From: DASTEQ01 sp040905185
Lineage (GTDB): Bacteria; Chloroflexota; Limnocylindria; QHBO01
DNA length: 64,000 nt
Direction: 5' to 3'
NCBI GenBank assembly: GCA_040905185.1
Contig: JBBDRZ010000007.1
Coordinates: 248,001-312,000 of the forward strand
Position numbers and translations under genes: made by a program
Shown here: positions 33,060 through 41,908 of the stretch, in pieces
Layout of the letters: each line of letters begins with the position of its first letter
How positions within the stretch are numbered: the stretch's first letter is position 1
The notes under the pieces: generated by a model
Seen by the model: only the letters and a program-made list of their open reading frames with translations
Told to the model about the DNA's origin: nothing
Databases searched by the model: none

Positions 33060-34098
33060 CCGGTCGGGCGTCCTGCCCTCCATCACCGCGGCGGTGGGCG
33101 GCACGCCCCTGGTGGCGCTGGACCGGCTGGCGGCGGGGGTCGGGCCCCGGATCGTCGCCAAGCTCGAGGCCCTCAATCCGGGCGGATCGGTCAAGGATCG
33201 AATCGCGCTGCCCATGATCGAGGCCGCCGAGCGGGCCGGGCTGCTGAAGCCGGGCGGCGTCATCGTGGAGCCCACCAGCGGCAACACCGGGGTCGGGCTG
33301 GCCATGGCGGCCGCAGTGAAGGGGTATCGGTGCATCTTCGTGATGGCCGACAAGCAGAGCGAGGAGAAGCGGGCTCTGCTGCGCGCCTACGGGGCCGAGG
33401 TGGTGGTCTGCCCCACCGATGTCGACCCCCAGGACGAGCGGAGCTATTACAAAGTCAGCGACCGCCTGGTGCGCGAGACGCCCGGCGCCTGGAAGCCGGA
33501 TCAGTACACGAACCCGGCCAACCCGGAGGCGCACTACCTGACCACCGGACCCGAGATCTGGGAGGCGACCGAGGGCCGCATCACGCATTTCGTCGCCGGC
33601 TTGGGGACCGGCGGCACCATCTCAGGGGCGGGCCGCTTCCTGAAGGAGCAGAAGCCTGACCTGGCCGTGGTCGGCGCCGACACCGAGGGCTCGGTCTTCA
33701 GCGGTGGACCGATCCGCCCCTACCTGACCGAGGGCATCGGCGAGGACTTCTGGCCGGGCACCTACGACCCCGACGTGGCCGATGTCATCGTGCGCGTGTC
33801 GGACCGCGATGCCTTCCTCACCGCCCGAGCCGCTACCGCAGCCGAGGGCGTCCTGGTCGGGGAGTCGGGCGGGACCGCGCTGTGGGCTGCGTTGCAGGTT
33901 GCCCGGGACATGGACGATCCCGATTCCCTGTTCGTGGTGCTGCTGCCCGATTCGGGGCGCAACTACCTCGGCAAGCTGTACAACGACGCGTGGCTGCGCG
34001 AGGTGGGGATCATCGGCCCGGACGAGGAGGTCGCCGATTACGACTGGCGCGCCACCCACCCCGAGGTGGTCGTCCGCCGTGGTGAGACCGACGGGTAG
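33034..34098 (+). CDS. cystathionine beta-synthase-type PLP enzyme
   Basis: A 354-aa fold-type II PLP enzyme without C-terminal CBS domains. It has the PLP Lys in GGSVKDRIAL, SGNTGVGL, DQYTNPANPEAHY, and GTGGTISGAG, which together are closer to cystathionine beta-synthase than to CysK. It would condense serine or an activated serine with homocysteine to cystathionine, the first step of reverse transsulfuration. The partner cystathionine gamma-lyase-like gene lies at 38954. It overlaps lgt by 26 nt. A cysteine synthase role cannot be excluded. Confidence 0.85.
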   Translation: MPWSPRLADRSGVLPSITAAVGGTPLVALDRLAAGVGPRIVAKLEALNPGGSVKDRIALPMIEAAERAGLLKPGGVIVEPTSGNTGVGLAMAAAVKGYRCIFVMADKQSEEKRALLRAYGAEVVVCPTDVDPQDERSYYKVSDRLVRETPGAWKPDQYTNPANPEAHYLTTGPEIWEATEGRITHFVAGLGTGGTISGAGRFLKEQKPDLAVVGADTEGSVFSGGPIRPYLTEGIGEDFWPGTYDPDVADVIVRVSDRDAFLTARAATAAEGVLVGESGGTALWAALQVARDMDDPDSLFVVLLPDSGRNYLGKLYNDAWLREVGIIGPDEEVADYDWRATHPEVVVRRGETDG

Positions 34099-34161
34099 CG
34101 ATAGCCGCCGGGGGCGCGGCGCAGTACCCTTGAGCGGCACCGAACAGGAGCCATTCCACGC

Positions 34162-35706
34162 ATGACCCGTCTTGCCCAGCCGCCCACCGCCGACGAGGCT
34201 AAGGAGCCCGCATTGGAGCGCGTCAACCACTGGATCGGCGGCAAGCGCGTGGCCGGCACCTCGGGGCGCAGCGGGCCGGTCTACAACCCGGCCACCGGAG
34301 AGCTGGCGCGGGAGGTCGACTTCGCATCGGTCGAGGAGGTTGACGCCGCGGTCAGGGCTGCCACTGCCGCATTCCCCGCCTGGCGTGCCACCTCCCTGAG
34401 CCGCCGGACCGAGATTCTGTTCCGAATCCGCAACCTGGTCGACCAGCACCGGGCCGACATCGCCGCCTTCCTCACCGCCGAGCACGGCAAGGTGCACACC
34501 GACGCCATGGGTGAGGTGGCCCGCGGCCTGGAGAACCTGGAGTTCGCGACCGGCGTCCCGCACCTGCTCAAGGGCTCGTTCAGCGAGCAGGTGAGCGGCG
34601 GGATCGACGTGTACCAGATCCGCCAGCCGTTGGGCGTGGCCGCCGGCATCACGCCGTTCAATTTCCCGGCCATGGTCCCGATGTGGATGTTCGGCAACGC
34701 CATCGCGTGCGGGAACACCTTCGTCCTGAAGCCGTCGGAGAAGGATCCGTCCGCATCGGTGTACCTCGGGGAGCTGCTCAAGGAGGCCGGCGTCCCGGAT
34801 GGGGTGTTCAACGTCGTCCATGGCGACAAGGTCGCGGTCGACGCCATCCTCGAGCACCCGGGCATCGCGTCGGTGAGCTTCGTGGGCTCCACGCCGGTGG
34901 CGCGCCATATCTACGAGACCGGCACCCGCCACGGGAAGCGGGTCCAGGCCCTGGGCGGGGCCAAGAACCACATGGTCGTGCTGCCCGACGCGGATATCGA
35001 CATGGCCGCCGATGCCGCCGTCTCCGCCGCCTACGGCTCAGCCGGCGAGCGCTGCATGGCCATCAGCGTGGTCGTCGCGGTGGGTGGGGTGGCCGATCCG
35101 CTGATCGACGCCATCAAGCTGCGGCTCCCGAAGATCAAGGTCGCGCCCGGTGATGAGCCGGGGGCCGAGATGGGCCCGCTGATCACCCGCGAGCACCGCG
35201 ACAAGGTGGCCACCTACCTCGACAGCGGGCCGGCGCAGGGGGCGGATCTGGTCGTGGACGGCCGTGAGCATCCGCTGTACCAGGACGGCAAGGGCTTCTT
35301 CCTGGGCGTATCGCTGCTGGACAAGGTCACACCCGACATGGACTGCTACCGCAACGAGATCTTCGGCCCGGTGATGGAGGTCGTCCGTGCGGACTCATAC
35401 GCCGATGCGGTGGGGCTGATCAACGACAACCCGTATGCCAACGGCACCGCCATCTTCACCCGGGATGGCGGGGCGGCTCGCCAGTTCCAGTTCGACATCG
35501 ACGTTGGGATGGTGGGTATCAACGTCCCGATCCCGGTCCCGGTGGCCTATTACTCGTTCGGTGGCTGGAGGAACTCGCTGTTCGGGGACCTGCACATGTA
35601 CGGTCCCGAGGGCATCCAGTTCTATACCCGCGCCAAGGTGGTCACCGCCCGCTGGCCCGACCCGGGCACCAGCAAGGTCGACCTCGGCTTCCCGCGCACC
35701 CGCTAG
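34162..35706 (+). CDS. mmsA: CoA-acylating methylmalonate-semialdehyde dehydrogenase
   Basis: A 514-aa aldehyde dehydrogenase superfamily protein. It has the NAD site TPFNFPAMVPMWMF, the SFVGSTPVARHIY segment, ALGGAKNHMVVLPDAD (unique to the MmsA group) and the catalytic Cys in GSAGERCMAISV. It converts methylmalonate or malonate semialdehyde with CoA and NAD to propionyl-CoA or acetyl-CoA, in valine and beta-alanine breakdown. The ATG has a CAGGAG box about 11 nt upstream and a TACCCT hexamer further upstream. Confidence 0.95.
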   Translation: MTRLAQPPTADEAKEPALERVNHWIGGKRVAGTSGRSGPVYNPATGELAREVDFASVEEVDAAVRAATAAFPAWRATSLSRRTEILFRIRNLVDQHRADIAAFLTAEHGKVHTDAMGEVARGLENLEFATGVPHLLKGSFSEQVSGGIDVYQIRQPLGVAAGITPFNFPAMVPMWMFGNAIACGNTFVLKPSEKDPSASVYLGELLKEAGVPDGVFNVVHGDKVAVDAILEHPGIASVSFVGSTPVARHIYETGTRHGKRVQALGGAKNHMVVLPDADIDMAADAAVSAAYGSAGERCMAISVVVAVGGVADPLIDAIKLRLPKIKVAPGDEPGAEMGPLITREHRDKVATYLDSGPAQGADLVVDGREHPLYQDGKGFFLGVSLLDKVTPDMDCYRNEIFGPVMEVVRADSYADAVGLINDNPYANGTAIFTRDGGAARQFQFDIDVGMVGINVPIPVPVAYYSFGGWRNSLFGDLHMYGPEGIQFYTRAKVVTARWPDPGTSKVDLGFPRTR

Positions 35707-35727
35707 GCTCCGTTCAACCTCTGCCCG

Positions 35728-38700
35728 ATGGCGATGCGACGAGGGGCGCCCGAGCGCTTCCTGACAACGGTCGTCATGACCGACATCGTGGGATCCACCG
35801 AGCATGCCGCCGAGCTCGGCGACCAGGGATGGCGAGAGCTGGTTGAGGTCCATCACTCGGCGATCCGCGCTGCGCTGCGAACCTACCGAGGCCGGGAGAT
35901 CGACACCGCAGGCGACGGCTTCTTTGCCATCTTCGACGCCCCTGCCGCCGCCGTTGAATGCGTGCTTGCCGCGGCGCGACAGGTTCGCGAGCTTGGAATT
36001 GAGATCCGCGCCGGCGTTCACGTCGGGGAGGTCGAGCAGGCCGGGGACAAGGTCACCGGTATTGCGGTCCCGATCGCGTCGCGCATCATGGCCCTGGCCG
36101 GGCCCGGTGAGGTGCTGGTCTCCGCCACGGTGCGCGACCTTGCGGCCGGATCCGGCCTCTTCTTCGAGGATCGGGGATCGCACGAGCTGAAAGGCGTTCC
36201 TGGCGCGTGGCACGCGTACGCGGTGGCGCCCGCGGCCGAGGGGACAGAGGCGGCTCCTCTGCCGGTATCGGCTCGAGAACGACGTGCCGTGGCCGTCCGC
36301 ACCGCCCGCTCCCGCCCAATCTGGCAACGCCGGCCGCGCCTGGTGGCTGGTGGTGCGGCAGGTCTTGTCCTGGTGCTGGTGGCAGGTGGGTTGTGGCTGT
36401 GGAAGCCGTGGCAGCCTCCGGCCCTGGCGAGCGTGGCCGAGAACTCTGTCGGCGTGATCGACATCGACCGCTCCGAGGTCATCGGGCAGATACGGGTCGG
36501 GGAACGGCCGAGTGGTATTGCGGTGGGCGACGGTTCTGTCTGGGTGACCAACACCGGCGCCGACACGGTGTCCCAGATCGACCTCGAAACAGGAGCCGTG
36601 CTCACTCGGATCGGCGTTGGTCGCTCGCCTGTAGGCATCGCGGTCGCCGAGGGCTCGGTGTGGGTAGCCAACAGCGGCGATCGGACGATCACCCGAATCA
36701 ACGCCGAGATCGGGCAGGTGGTGGGCGAGCCGATCCAGGTTGGCAATGGGCCCACCGCGATCGCGGCCGCGGGTACCGTCCTGTGGGTCGCCAACTCGAC
36801 CGACAGCACCGTCGTCTCGGTCGATGCCCGCACAGGCGAGGTCGGCCAGAACACTGGCGTCGGCGCCGGCCCCATCGCCCTGGCGGCCGATGAGACCGCG
36901 GTCTGGGTGGTCAGCGAGGACGGCGCATCGGTCACCCAGCTCGATCCGACGACGGGCGTCACCTTGGCGGCCCCCATCCAGCTGAGCGCTCGGCCCACAG
37001 GCGTCGCCCTGGACGCCGATTCGGCATGGGTCACGGCTGCGGACGGGACGGTCACCCGGATCGACCGCGCCGCCAACCGAATCACGGCGACCATCGACAT
37101 TGGCGGCTCCCTGACCGCCGTTGCGGTGAGTGGCGACTGGATCTGGGTCGGGTCGCAGGAGGGGCGCGTGTATCGGCTCGATCCGGCGAGCCAGGCGGCC
37201 CTGCCCAGGTCGATCTCCACCGGAAGCGCGGTCGGCGCTCTGACCGAAGCCGGCGGGCAGGTGTGGCTCGCAGCCCAGGCGTCGCCGGCCAGCCACCGGG
37301 GAGGCACGCTGCGCGTCCTTGTGGTTGACCAGCTGCCGCCGCTCGACCCACTTGAGTGGGGGTACCCCAACATCCCGGGCTTGGAGGCCGACGGCCTGGT
37401 GGGCTATCGACGAGCCGGCGGTGCTGCCGGGACCATCCTGCTGCCGGCGCTCGCGAGCGCCGTCCCGCGGCCGACGGACGGTGGCCTGACGTACACCTTC
37501 CGACTGCGCCCGGATCTCCACTACTCGACGGGTGAGCCCGTTCGGGCGGCCGATTTCCGGCGTGCGATCGAGCGCAGTTTCCAACTGGCGCCCCAGGGCG
37601 TCCTCGGCTCCTTCTTCTACTCCGCGATCGTCGGCGCCGAGGCATGCATCATTGACGATGTAACGCCGGTGGAGCGATGCGACCTGTCAGCTGGCATCGA
37701 GGCGGACGATGCCAGCGGGATCGTCACTTTCCACCTCACCGTGGCCGATCCCGACTTCGTCGCGAAACTGGCCATGCCGTTCGCGTTGCCCGTCCCCGAG
37801 GGGATCCCCATGGATGCGGTCGTGAACGGCACCTTCCCGGGCACAGGCCCTTACGTCGTCACGGAGGTGAACGCAACGGAAGTTCGGTTGGGGCGAAATC
37901 CGCAATTCACGATCTTCGATGCGGCGGTGCGACCCGACGGCTTCCCCGACGAGATTGTGTTCGCCCTCGCCGGAACCCTCGATCTCAGCGTCGAGGACGT
38001 CGACGCGCTCCGCATCGGGATGGTCGAGCGGGGCGAGGCGGACCTCACGTCGTACCGGTTGGGCTCGCGGACGTCGCCGGAGTTGTTTGCTCCGATCAAG
38101 GTCCGATACCCGGGTCAGTGGAAGGTCGGCTCGGTGACGACGACCTACGTACTCATGAACGCATCGGCCCCGCCATTCGACAACGTTCAGGTCCGGCAGG
38201 CCGTCAATTACGCGATCGATCGGGCCCAGATGGCCGAAATTGTCGGCGGACCGCCAGACGCGGCCATCACCTGCCAGCTGCTGCCACCGGGGTGGCCGGG
38301 GTATCAGCCTTACTGCCCGTACACCCGGAGCGCCGACGAGGGCGGCCGCTGGAGCGCGCCCGACCTCACGACGGCGCAGCAGCTCGTCGACGCGAGTGGA
38401 ACTCAGGGCGCGGAGGTCATGGTGGGGCCGACGGTCGCCTACTTCCGTGGCCAGCTCGACAACCTCGCATCGGTCCTCTCCGATCTTGGCTACCGGGTGT
38501 CGGTCGACTACGCCACCGACGAGGCGGAGCTGTTTGAGACATTTGCTTCGGGCCGGACGCAGATCTCGGTCGTTGGGTGGATCCCTGACATCCTCGCCCC
38601 GAGCACTTTCTTGAGCCTTCTCACCTGTGGCGGCGACCAGATCGGGTTCATCAACTTCTGCGATGAGGAGTTTGATGCCGCCTATCGGCACGCTCTGGAA

Positions 38701-38883
38701 CTGCAGACGACCGATCGAGCCGCCGCCGTGGTCGAGTGGGCAGCACTCGAACGTCGGGCGGTCGACCTGGCCCTGCTCGCACCCTTGGTGAACCCTGGAG
38801 CGGACTTCGTTTCGGAACGGGTCGGCAACTACCAGTTCAGCCCGGCCTACGAAGTCCTCTACGACCAGATGTGGGTCCAATAG
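35728..38883 (+). CDS. cyclase-like domain-TM-beta-propeller-solute-binding protein fusion
   Basis: A 1051-aa mosaic. Residues 1 to about 165 are a class III cyclase domain with metal Asp at 19 and 63. The adenine Lys is Asp (GREIDTAGDG) and the transition-state Asn is Pro (IAVPIASRI), so catalysis is doubtful. Residues 205-225 form one transmembrane helix. From about 232 to 520 lie repeated SVWVTNTG/SVWVANSG-type blades of a YncE/NHL-like propeller. From about 524 on there is a family 5 peptide/oligopeptide-binding protein (TLRVLVVDQL start, FRLRPDLHYSTGEPV, VRQAVNYAIDRAQM). The membrane helix puts the propeller and the binding protein outside. A ligand sensor with a cytosolic cyclase-like head is plausible; no permease genes are next to it. 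Confidence 0.88.
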   Translation: MAMRRGAPERFLTTVVMTDIVGSTEHAAELGDQGWRELVEVHHSAIRAALRTYRGREIDTAGDGFFAIFDAPAAAVECVLAAARQVRELGIEIRAGVHVGEVEQAGDKVTGIAVPIASRIMALAGPGEVLVSATVRDLAAGSGLFFEDRGSHELKGVPGAWHAYAVAPAAEGTEAAPLPVSARERRAVAVRTARSRPIWQRRPRLVAGGAAGLVLVLVAGGLWLWKPWQPPALASVAENSVGVIDIDRSEVIGQIRVGERPSGIAVGDGSVWVTNTGADTVSQIDLETGAVLTRIGVGRSPVGIAVAEGSVWVANSGDRTITRINAEIGQVVGEPIQVGNGPTAIAAAGTVLWVANSTDSTVVSVDARTGEVGQNTGVGAGPIALAADETAVWVVSEDGASVTQLDPTTGVTLAAPIQLSARPTGVALDADSAWVTAADGTVTRIDRAANRITATIDIGGSLTAVAVSGDWIWVGSQEGRVYRLDPASQAALPRSISTGSAVGALTEAGGQVWLAAQASPASHRGGTLRVLVVDQLPPLDPLEWGYPNIPGLEADGLVGYRRAGGAAGTILLPALASAVPRPTDGGLTYTFRLRPDLHYSTGEPVRAADFRRAIERSFQLAPQGVLGSFFYSAIVGAEACIIDDVTPVERCDLSAGIEADDASGIVTFHLTVADPDFVAKLAMPFALPVPEGIPMDAVVNGTFPGTGPYVVTEVNATEVRLGRNPQFTIFDAAVRPDGFPDEIVFALAGTLDLSVEDVDALRIGMVERGEADLTSYRLGSRTSPELFAPIKVRYPGQWKVGSVTTTYVLMNASAPPFDNVQVRQAVNYAIDRAQMAEIVGGPPDAAITCQLLPPGWPGYQPYCPYTRSADEGGRWSAPDLTTAQQLVDASGTQGAEVMVGPTVAYFRGQLDNLASVLSDLGYRVSVDYATDEAELFETFASGRTQISVVGWIPDILAPSTFLSLLTCGGDQIGFINFCDEEFDAAYRHALELQTTDRAAAVVEWAALERRAVDLALLAPLVNPGADFVSERVGNYQFSPAYEVLYDQMWVQ

Positions 38884-38929
38884 GCGAGTCGTGAAACCAC
38901 CGGCGCCCTAACGGACGCCGTGGACTCGC
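38884..38929 (+). terminator. stem-loop after the cyclase-propeller gene
   Basis: An imperfect hairpin starts right after the stop codon: outer arms GCGAGT/ACTCGC (6 bp), an internal loop, then CCAC/GTGG and GGCG/CGCC with one bulged C, and a 10-nt loop. There is no T-run, so it may be a weak intrinsic terminator, a 3'-end stabiliser, or a 5'-leader structure of the next gene. Confidence 0.35.
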
Positions 38930-38953
38930 GATTCGGGACCGCCACCTGACACA

Positions 38954-40117
38954 ATGCCCCGCGTGACCACCCGGGATTCGCACCGCTTTGAGACGCTGGC
39001 GGTCCACGCCGGGTTCGAATCCGATCCAGCCACCGGGGCGGTGGTCCCCGCCATCCAGCCCGCGGCGACCTTCGAGCAGGACGCGGTGGGCCGTCCACGC
39101 TCGGGGTACGAGTACGCCCGCACCGGCAACCCGACCCGCGACGTCCTCGAGCGGGCGGTGGCCGAGCTGGAGGGTGGGGCCCACGGAATCGCCTTTGCGT
39201 CCGGCATGGCCGCCACCCAGAACCTGTTGTACCTGCTTGATCCGGGCCAGCGCATCCTGCTCGGCAACGACGTGTACGGCGGGACCTGGCGCCTGGCGCA
39301 GAAGGTCTGGAGCCGATACGGGGTCATCGTCGACGTCGTTGACCTCCGCGACCTCGACGCCGTGGCGTTCGCACTGACCGATCAGACCCGGATGGTCTGG
39401 CTGGAGAGCCCGACCAACCCCCTGCTGAGGGTGGTGGACATCAGCGCCGTGACCCGCCTGGCCGCCACGGCCGGTGCGCTGACCGTGGTCGACAACACGT
39501 TCGCCACGCCGTACCTCCAGCGACCGCTGGAATTCGGTGCCGACGTGGTCCTCCACTCGGCGACCAAGTACCTGGGCGGTCACTCGGACGTGGTGAGCGG
39601 CGTGATCGCAACCCGGTCCGCGGAGCTGGCCGAGAAGCTGCGCTACCACCAGAACGCGGCTGGCGCGGTACCCAGCCCCTTCGACTGCTGGCTCGTGCTG
39701 CGCGGGCTGCGCACGCTGGCGATACGGATGGACCGCGCCTGCGCCAATGCGGCCATCCTGGCCGAGTGGCTGACCGGCCGGCCGGAGGTCAGCGCGGTCC
39801 ACTATCCGGGCCTGTCCAACCACCCCCAGCGCGAGCTGGTCGAGCGTCAGATGCGCCTCCCCGGGGCCATGCTCTCGTTCCAGCTGGCCGGCGGCGCGGC
39901 GGAGGCCGTCCGGGTCGCGGGCGCAATGCGGGTCTTCACCCTGGCCGAGTCCCTCGGCGCGGTGGAGTCGCTGGTCGAAGTGCCCGCGGTCATGACCCAC
40001 GCCTCGGTGGCCGGGTCGCCGCTCGAGGTTCCCGCCGACCTAGTGCGGCTGTCGGTCGGCATCGAGGCTGCCGAGGACCTGGTCGCCGACCTGGAGCGGG
40101 CCCTGACGTCAACCTGA
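38954..40117 (+). CDS. cystathionine gamma-lyase/gamma-synthase-type PLP enzyme
   Basis: A 387-aa Cys/Met-metabolism PLP enzyme. It has the PLP Lys in HSATKYLGGHSD, the YEYARTGNPTR segment, FASGMAATQNLL, and ESPTNPLLRVVD. The family includes cystathionine gamma-lyase, gamma-synthase and O-acetylhomoserine sulfhydrylase. The nearby cystathionine beta-synthase-type gene (33034) makes gamma-lyase (cystathionine to cysteine, 2-oxobutyrate and ammonia) the most likely role. The start is the ATG at 38954. Confidence 0.88.
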   Translation: MPRVTTRDSHRFETLAVHAGFESDPATGAVVPAIQPAATFEQDAVGRPRSGYEYARTGNPTRDVLERAVAELEGGAHGIAFASGMAATQNLLYLLDPGQRILLGNDVYGGTWRLAQKVWSRYGVIVDVVDLRDLDAVAFALTDQTRMVWLESPTNPLLRVVDISAVTRLAATAGALTVVDNTFATPYLQRPLEFGADVVLHSATKYLGGHSDVVSGVIATRSAELAEKLRYHQNAAGAVPSPFDCWLVLRGLRTLAIRMDRACANAAILAEWLTGRPEVSAVHYPGLSNHPQRELVERQMRLPGAMLSFQLAGGAAEAVRVAGAMRVFTLAESLGAVESLVEVPAVMTHASVAGSPLEVPADLVRLSVGIEAAEDLVADLERALTST

Positions 40118-40133
40118 CGTGCCGATGGGACCG

Positions 40134-40649
40134 ATGAGCACCGATCTCGAGCCCGCTCCAGACGGCCCCACCGAGCTCGTCGAAACCGACTCCGGGGAGC
40201 TGGTGGAGCGGTTGTCGGCCGGCACCGCCACGCTGCTCCTGGTGTGGCTGCTCATCGTCGGCGCGGGCAGCGCGCTGCTGGCGGCCTGGGTGGTCGCGAC
40301 CGTGGTCCTCGGGGAGCGGCTGGGAGCGGGAGCGTTGTTCAGCGATTTCGGGTTCTACGTCGCCCTGTACGGCGCCACCGGACCAACCGTCCTGTGGCTG
40401 TCGGGCCGCGCCCAGGGGCACACCGTGGCGTGGTTCGTGTTAACCGCGGCCCGCATCGGTCTGTTCATGGCGGTTCTGACGATCGTGTTCGGGAGCCTGG
40501 TGACTTTCGGGCTGGGGGCCGGGATCGGCTCCGGCACGATCATTCTGGGCGGCGCCATCCTGCTGGCCACCCTGGCCATCAGCGTCCTTTGGGGGCTGGC
40601 CACCTGGGCCGCGGACCGCTGGATCGCCCGGGCCCGCCTGGGAACCTAG
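40134..40649 (+). CDS. membrane protein of unknown function
   Basis: A 171-aa protein with an acidic N-terminus and about four hydrophobic segments (LLLVWLLIVGAGSALLAAW, YVALYGATGPTVLWL, IGLFMAVLTIVFGSLVTFGL and GGAILLATLAISVLWGL). I do not recognise a family. A GTG at 40119 is an alternative start. It lies just after the gamma-lyase gene and may be co-transcribed. The convergent VOC gene ends 15 nt away. Confidence 0.6.
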   Translation: MSTDLEPAPDGPTELVETDSGELVERLSAGTATLLLVWLLIVGAGSALLAAWVVATVVLGERLGAGALFSDFGFYVALYGATGPTVLWLSGRAQGHTVAWFVLTAARIGLFMAVLTIVFGSLVTFGLGAGIGSGTIILGGAILLATLAISVLWGLATWAADRWIARARLGT

Positions 40650-40664
40650 GCGGCGCGTACCACG

Positions 40665-41111
40665 CTACAGACGAAGCGGCCTGGTCGGCGCGACGATGGC
40701 GGCGGGGTCGTCGCGCCAGGTCTCGGGCTGAACGTCGATGTAGAGCTCGATCTCGTTGCCGTCCGGATCGGTGATGTACACGCTGTGGGTGACGGTGTGG
40801 TCGGCCATCCCGGTGATCGGGACCGCTTCGCGGCGTAGCGTCTCGATCACGTCGCGCAGCTCGTCATCGGTCTCGCCGACCTTGAGCCCGAAGTGGTACA
40901 GGCCCACCCGTCGGCCGGCAGGCACCGGGGTCGCGGTTGGCCCGACCTCGAGCAAAAGCAGCTCGTGGTGGGTGCGGCCGGACGAGAACATGGCCGCCAT
41001 CTCGCCCATCTCCGCCACCTGCTTCCAACCCAGGACCTCGCCGTAGAAGTGCCGCGACCGCTCCAGGTCGCGGACGTACAGGACGATATGCCCCAGCTCC
41101 TTGACTTCCAT
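40665..41111 (-). CDS. VOC-family protein (glyoxalase/dioxygenase fold)
   Basis: A 148-aa vicinal-oxygen-chelate protein with a beta-alpha-beta3 repeat: LGHIVLYVRDLERS (first His ligand), HHELLLLEV (second-strand His), GLYHFGLKV (His) and DPDGNEIELYID (Glu ligand). The set fits a single-domain, two-repeat metal-binding enzyme, such as a glyoxalase or extradiol dioxygenase relative; the substrate is unknown. The ATG is set by a GGGAGGT box 6 nt upstream that overlaps the end of the MBL gene. The two are probably co-transcribed. Confidence 0.85.
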   Translation of the reverse strand: MEVKELGHIVLYVRDLERSRHFYGEVLGWKQVAEMGEMAAMFSSGRTHHELLLLEVGPTATPVPAGRRVGLYHFGLKVGETDDELRDVIETLRREAVPITGMADHTVTHSVYITDPDGNEIELYIDVQPETWRDDPAAIVAPTRPLRL

Positions 41112-41113
41112 GC

Positions 41114-41893
41114 TCAGACCTCCCAGGCCTTGAGGGTATCGGCCACCTCGACCGGGCCCTCGAAGGTGGTCGCCGCTTGATTGACCGCCCACATTCCTCC
41201 GTTCGAGTCGACCGGCAAGTGGGTCAGCACCATCCGGCCCACCCGACCCCGTTGGGCCACTTCGCCCGCCTCGGTGGGGAGCAGGTGCCCGCGCCGCTCG
41301 GGGGGCGGGGCGTCATCGGCCAGCGTTCGGTTGGCGGCTTCGCAGATGAACAGGTCGGCCCGATCGGCGAGCGTGTCCAGTGTCGGCGTGGGCGCGCTGT
41401 CCGCCGAATAGGCGATCGCCCGGCCATTCTCCTCGCGGGTGCGTGAGGTGACCCGGAACCCCCAGGTCGGCACGAAGTGCACGGTCGGCGTGGGCTCGAA
41501 GCGCAGGTCGCCGATCTCCAGCGCGGCGGCCCCGTCGTGCTCGACGAACGCGAAGCTGCGCGCGAAGTAGTCGGGAAACCCTGCTCCGCGCGCCACCGTC
41601 TCCATCTGGCCCGTCGCCCCCGGCGGCAGGTACACGAGGAGCTTGGGGTTGGCGTCGTCTTTCCACGGGAACGAGTAGCGCATCGTCACCAGGTCCAGGA
41701 AGTGATCGGTATGCATGTGGCTGATGACGACCGCGTCCAGCTCAGACGGGTTGCACAGCCGCAGCAGCTGGGCCACCGTGCCCGGACCGATGTCCACCAT
41801 GACCCGGCTGCGGCCGCCCTGGACCAGGTAGCCGGCGCACGCCTCGCCCGGGTTCGGGACGGCGGGCGAGCGCCCAAGGACGGTGAAGCGCAC
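41114..41893 (-). CDS. MBL-fold metallohydrolase (RNase Z-like group)
   Basis: A 259-aa protein of the RNase Z/ElaC-like MBL group. It begins with LGRSPAVPNPG, then GTVAQL and the metal motif SHMHTDHFLD, and continues with the downstream YSADSAPT (Asp) and LTHLPVD (His). The whole resembles ribonuclease Z-like hydrolases that act on small molecules more than tRNA 3' processing enzymes, as no exosite arm is seen. The GTG start leaves 15 nt from the gltA stop, so it is probably in the mdh-gltA unit. Confidence 0.85.
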   Translation of the reverse strand: MRFTVLGRSPAVPNPGEACAGYLVQGGRSRVMVDIGPGTVAQLLRLCNPSELDAVVISHMHTDHFLDLVTMRYSFPWKDDANPKLLVYLPPGATGQMETVARGAGFPDYFARSFAFVEHDGAAALEIGDLRFEPTPTVHFVPTWGFRVTSRTREENGRAIAYSADSAPTPTLDTLADRADLFICEAANRTLADDAPPPERRGHLLPTEAGEVAQRGRVGRMVLTHLPVDSNGGMWAVNQAATTFEGPVEVADTLKAWEV

Positions 41894-41908
41894 GGTGTCC
41901 GGGTGCGC

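Noticed and set aside
35395..37584. A 729-codon minus-strand frame over mmsA and the cyclase-propeller gene
   Set aside because: It reads across two real plus-strand genes with clear motifs and shows only low-complexity His/Asp/Gly-rich residues typical of mirrored codons.
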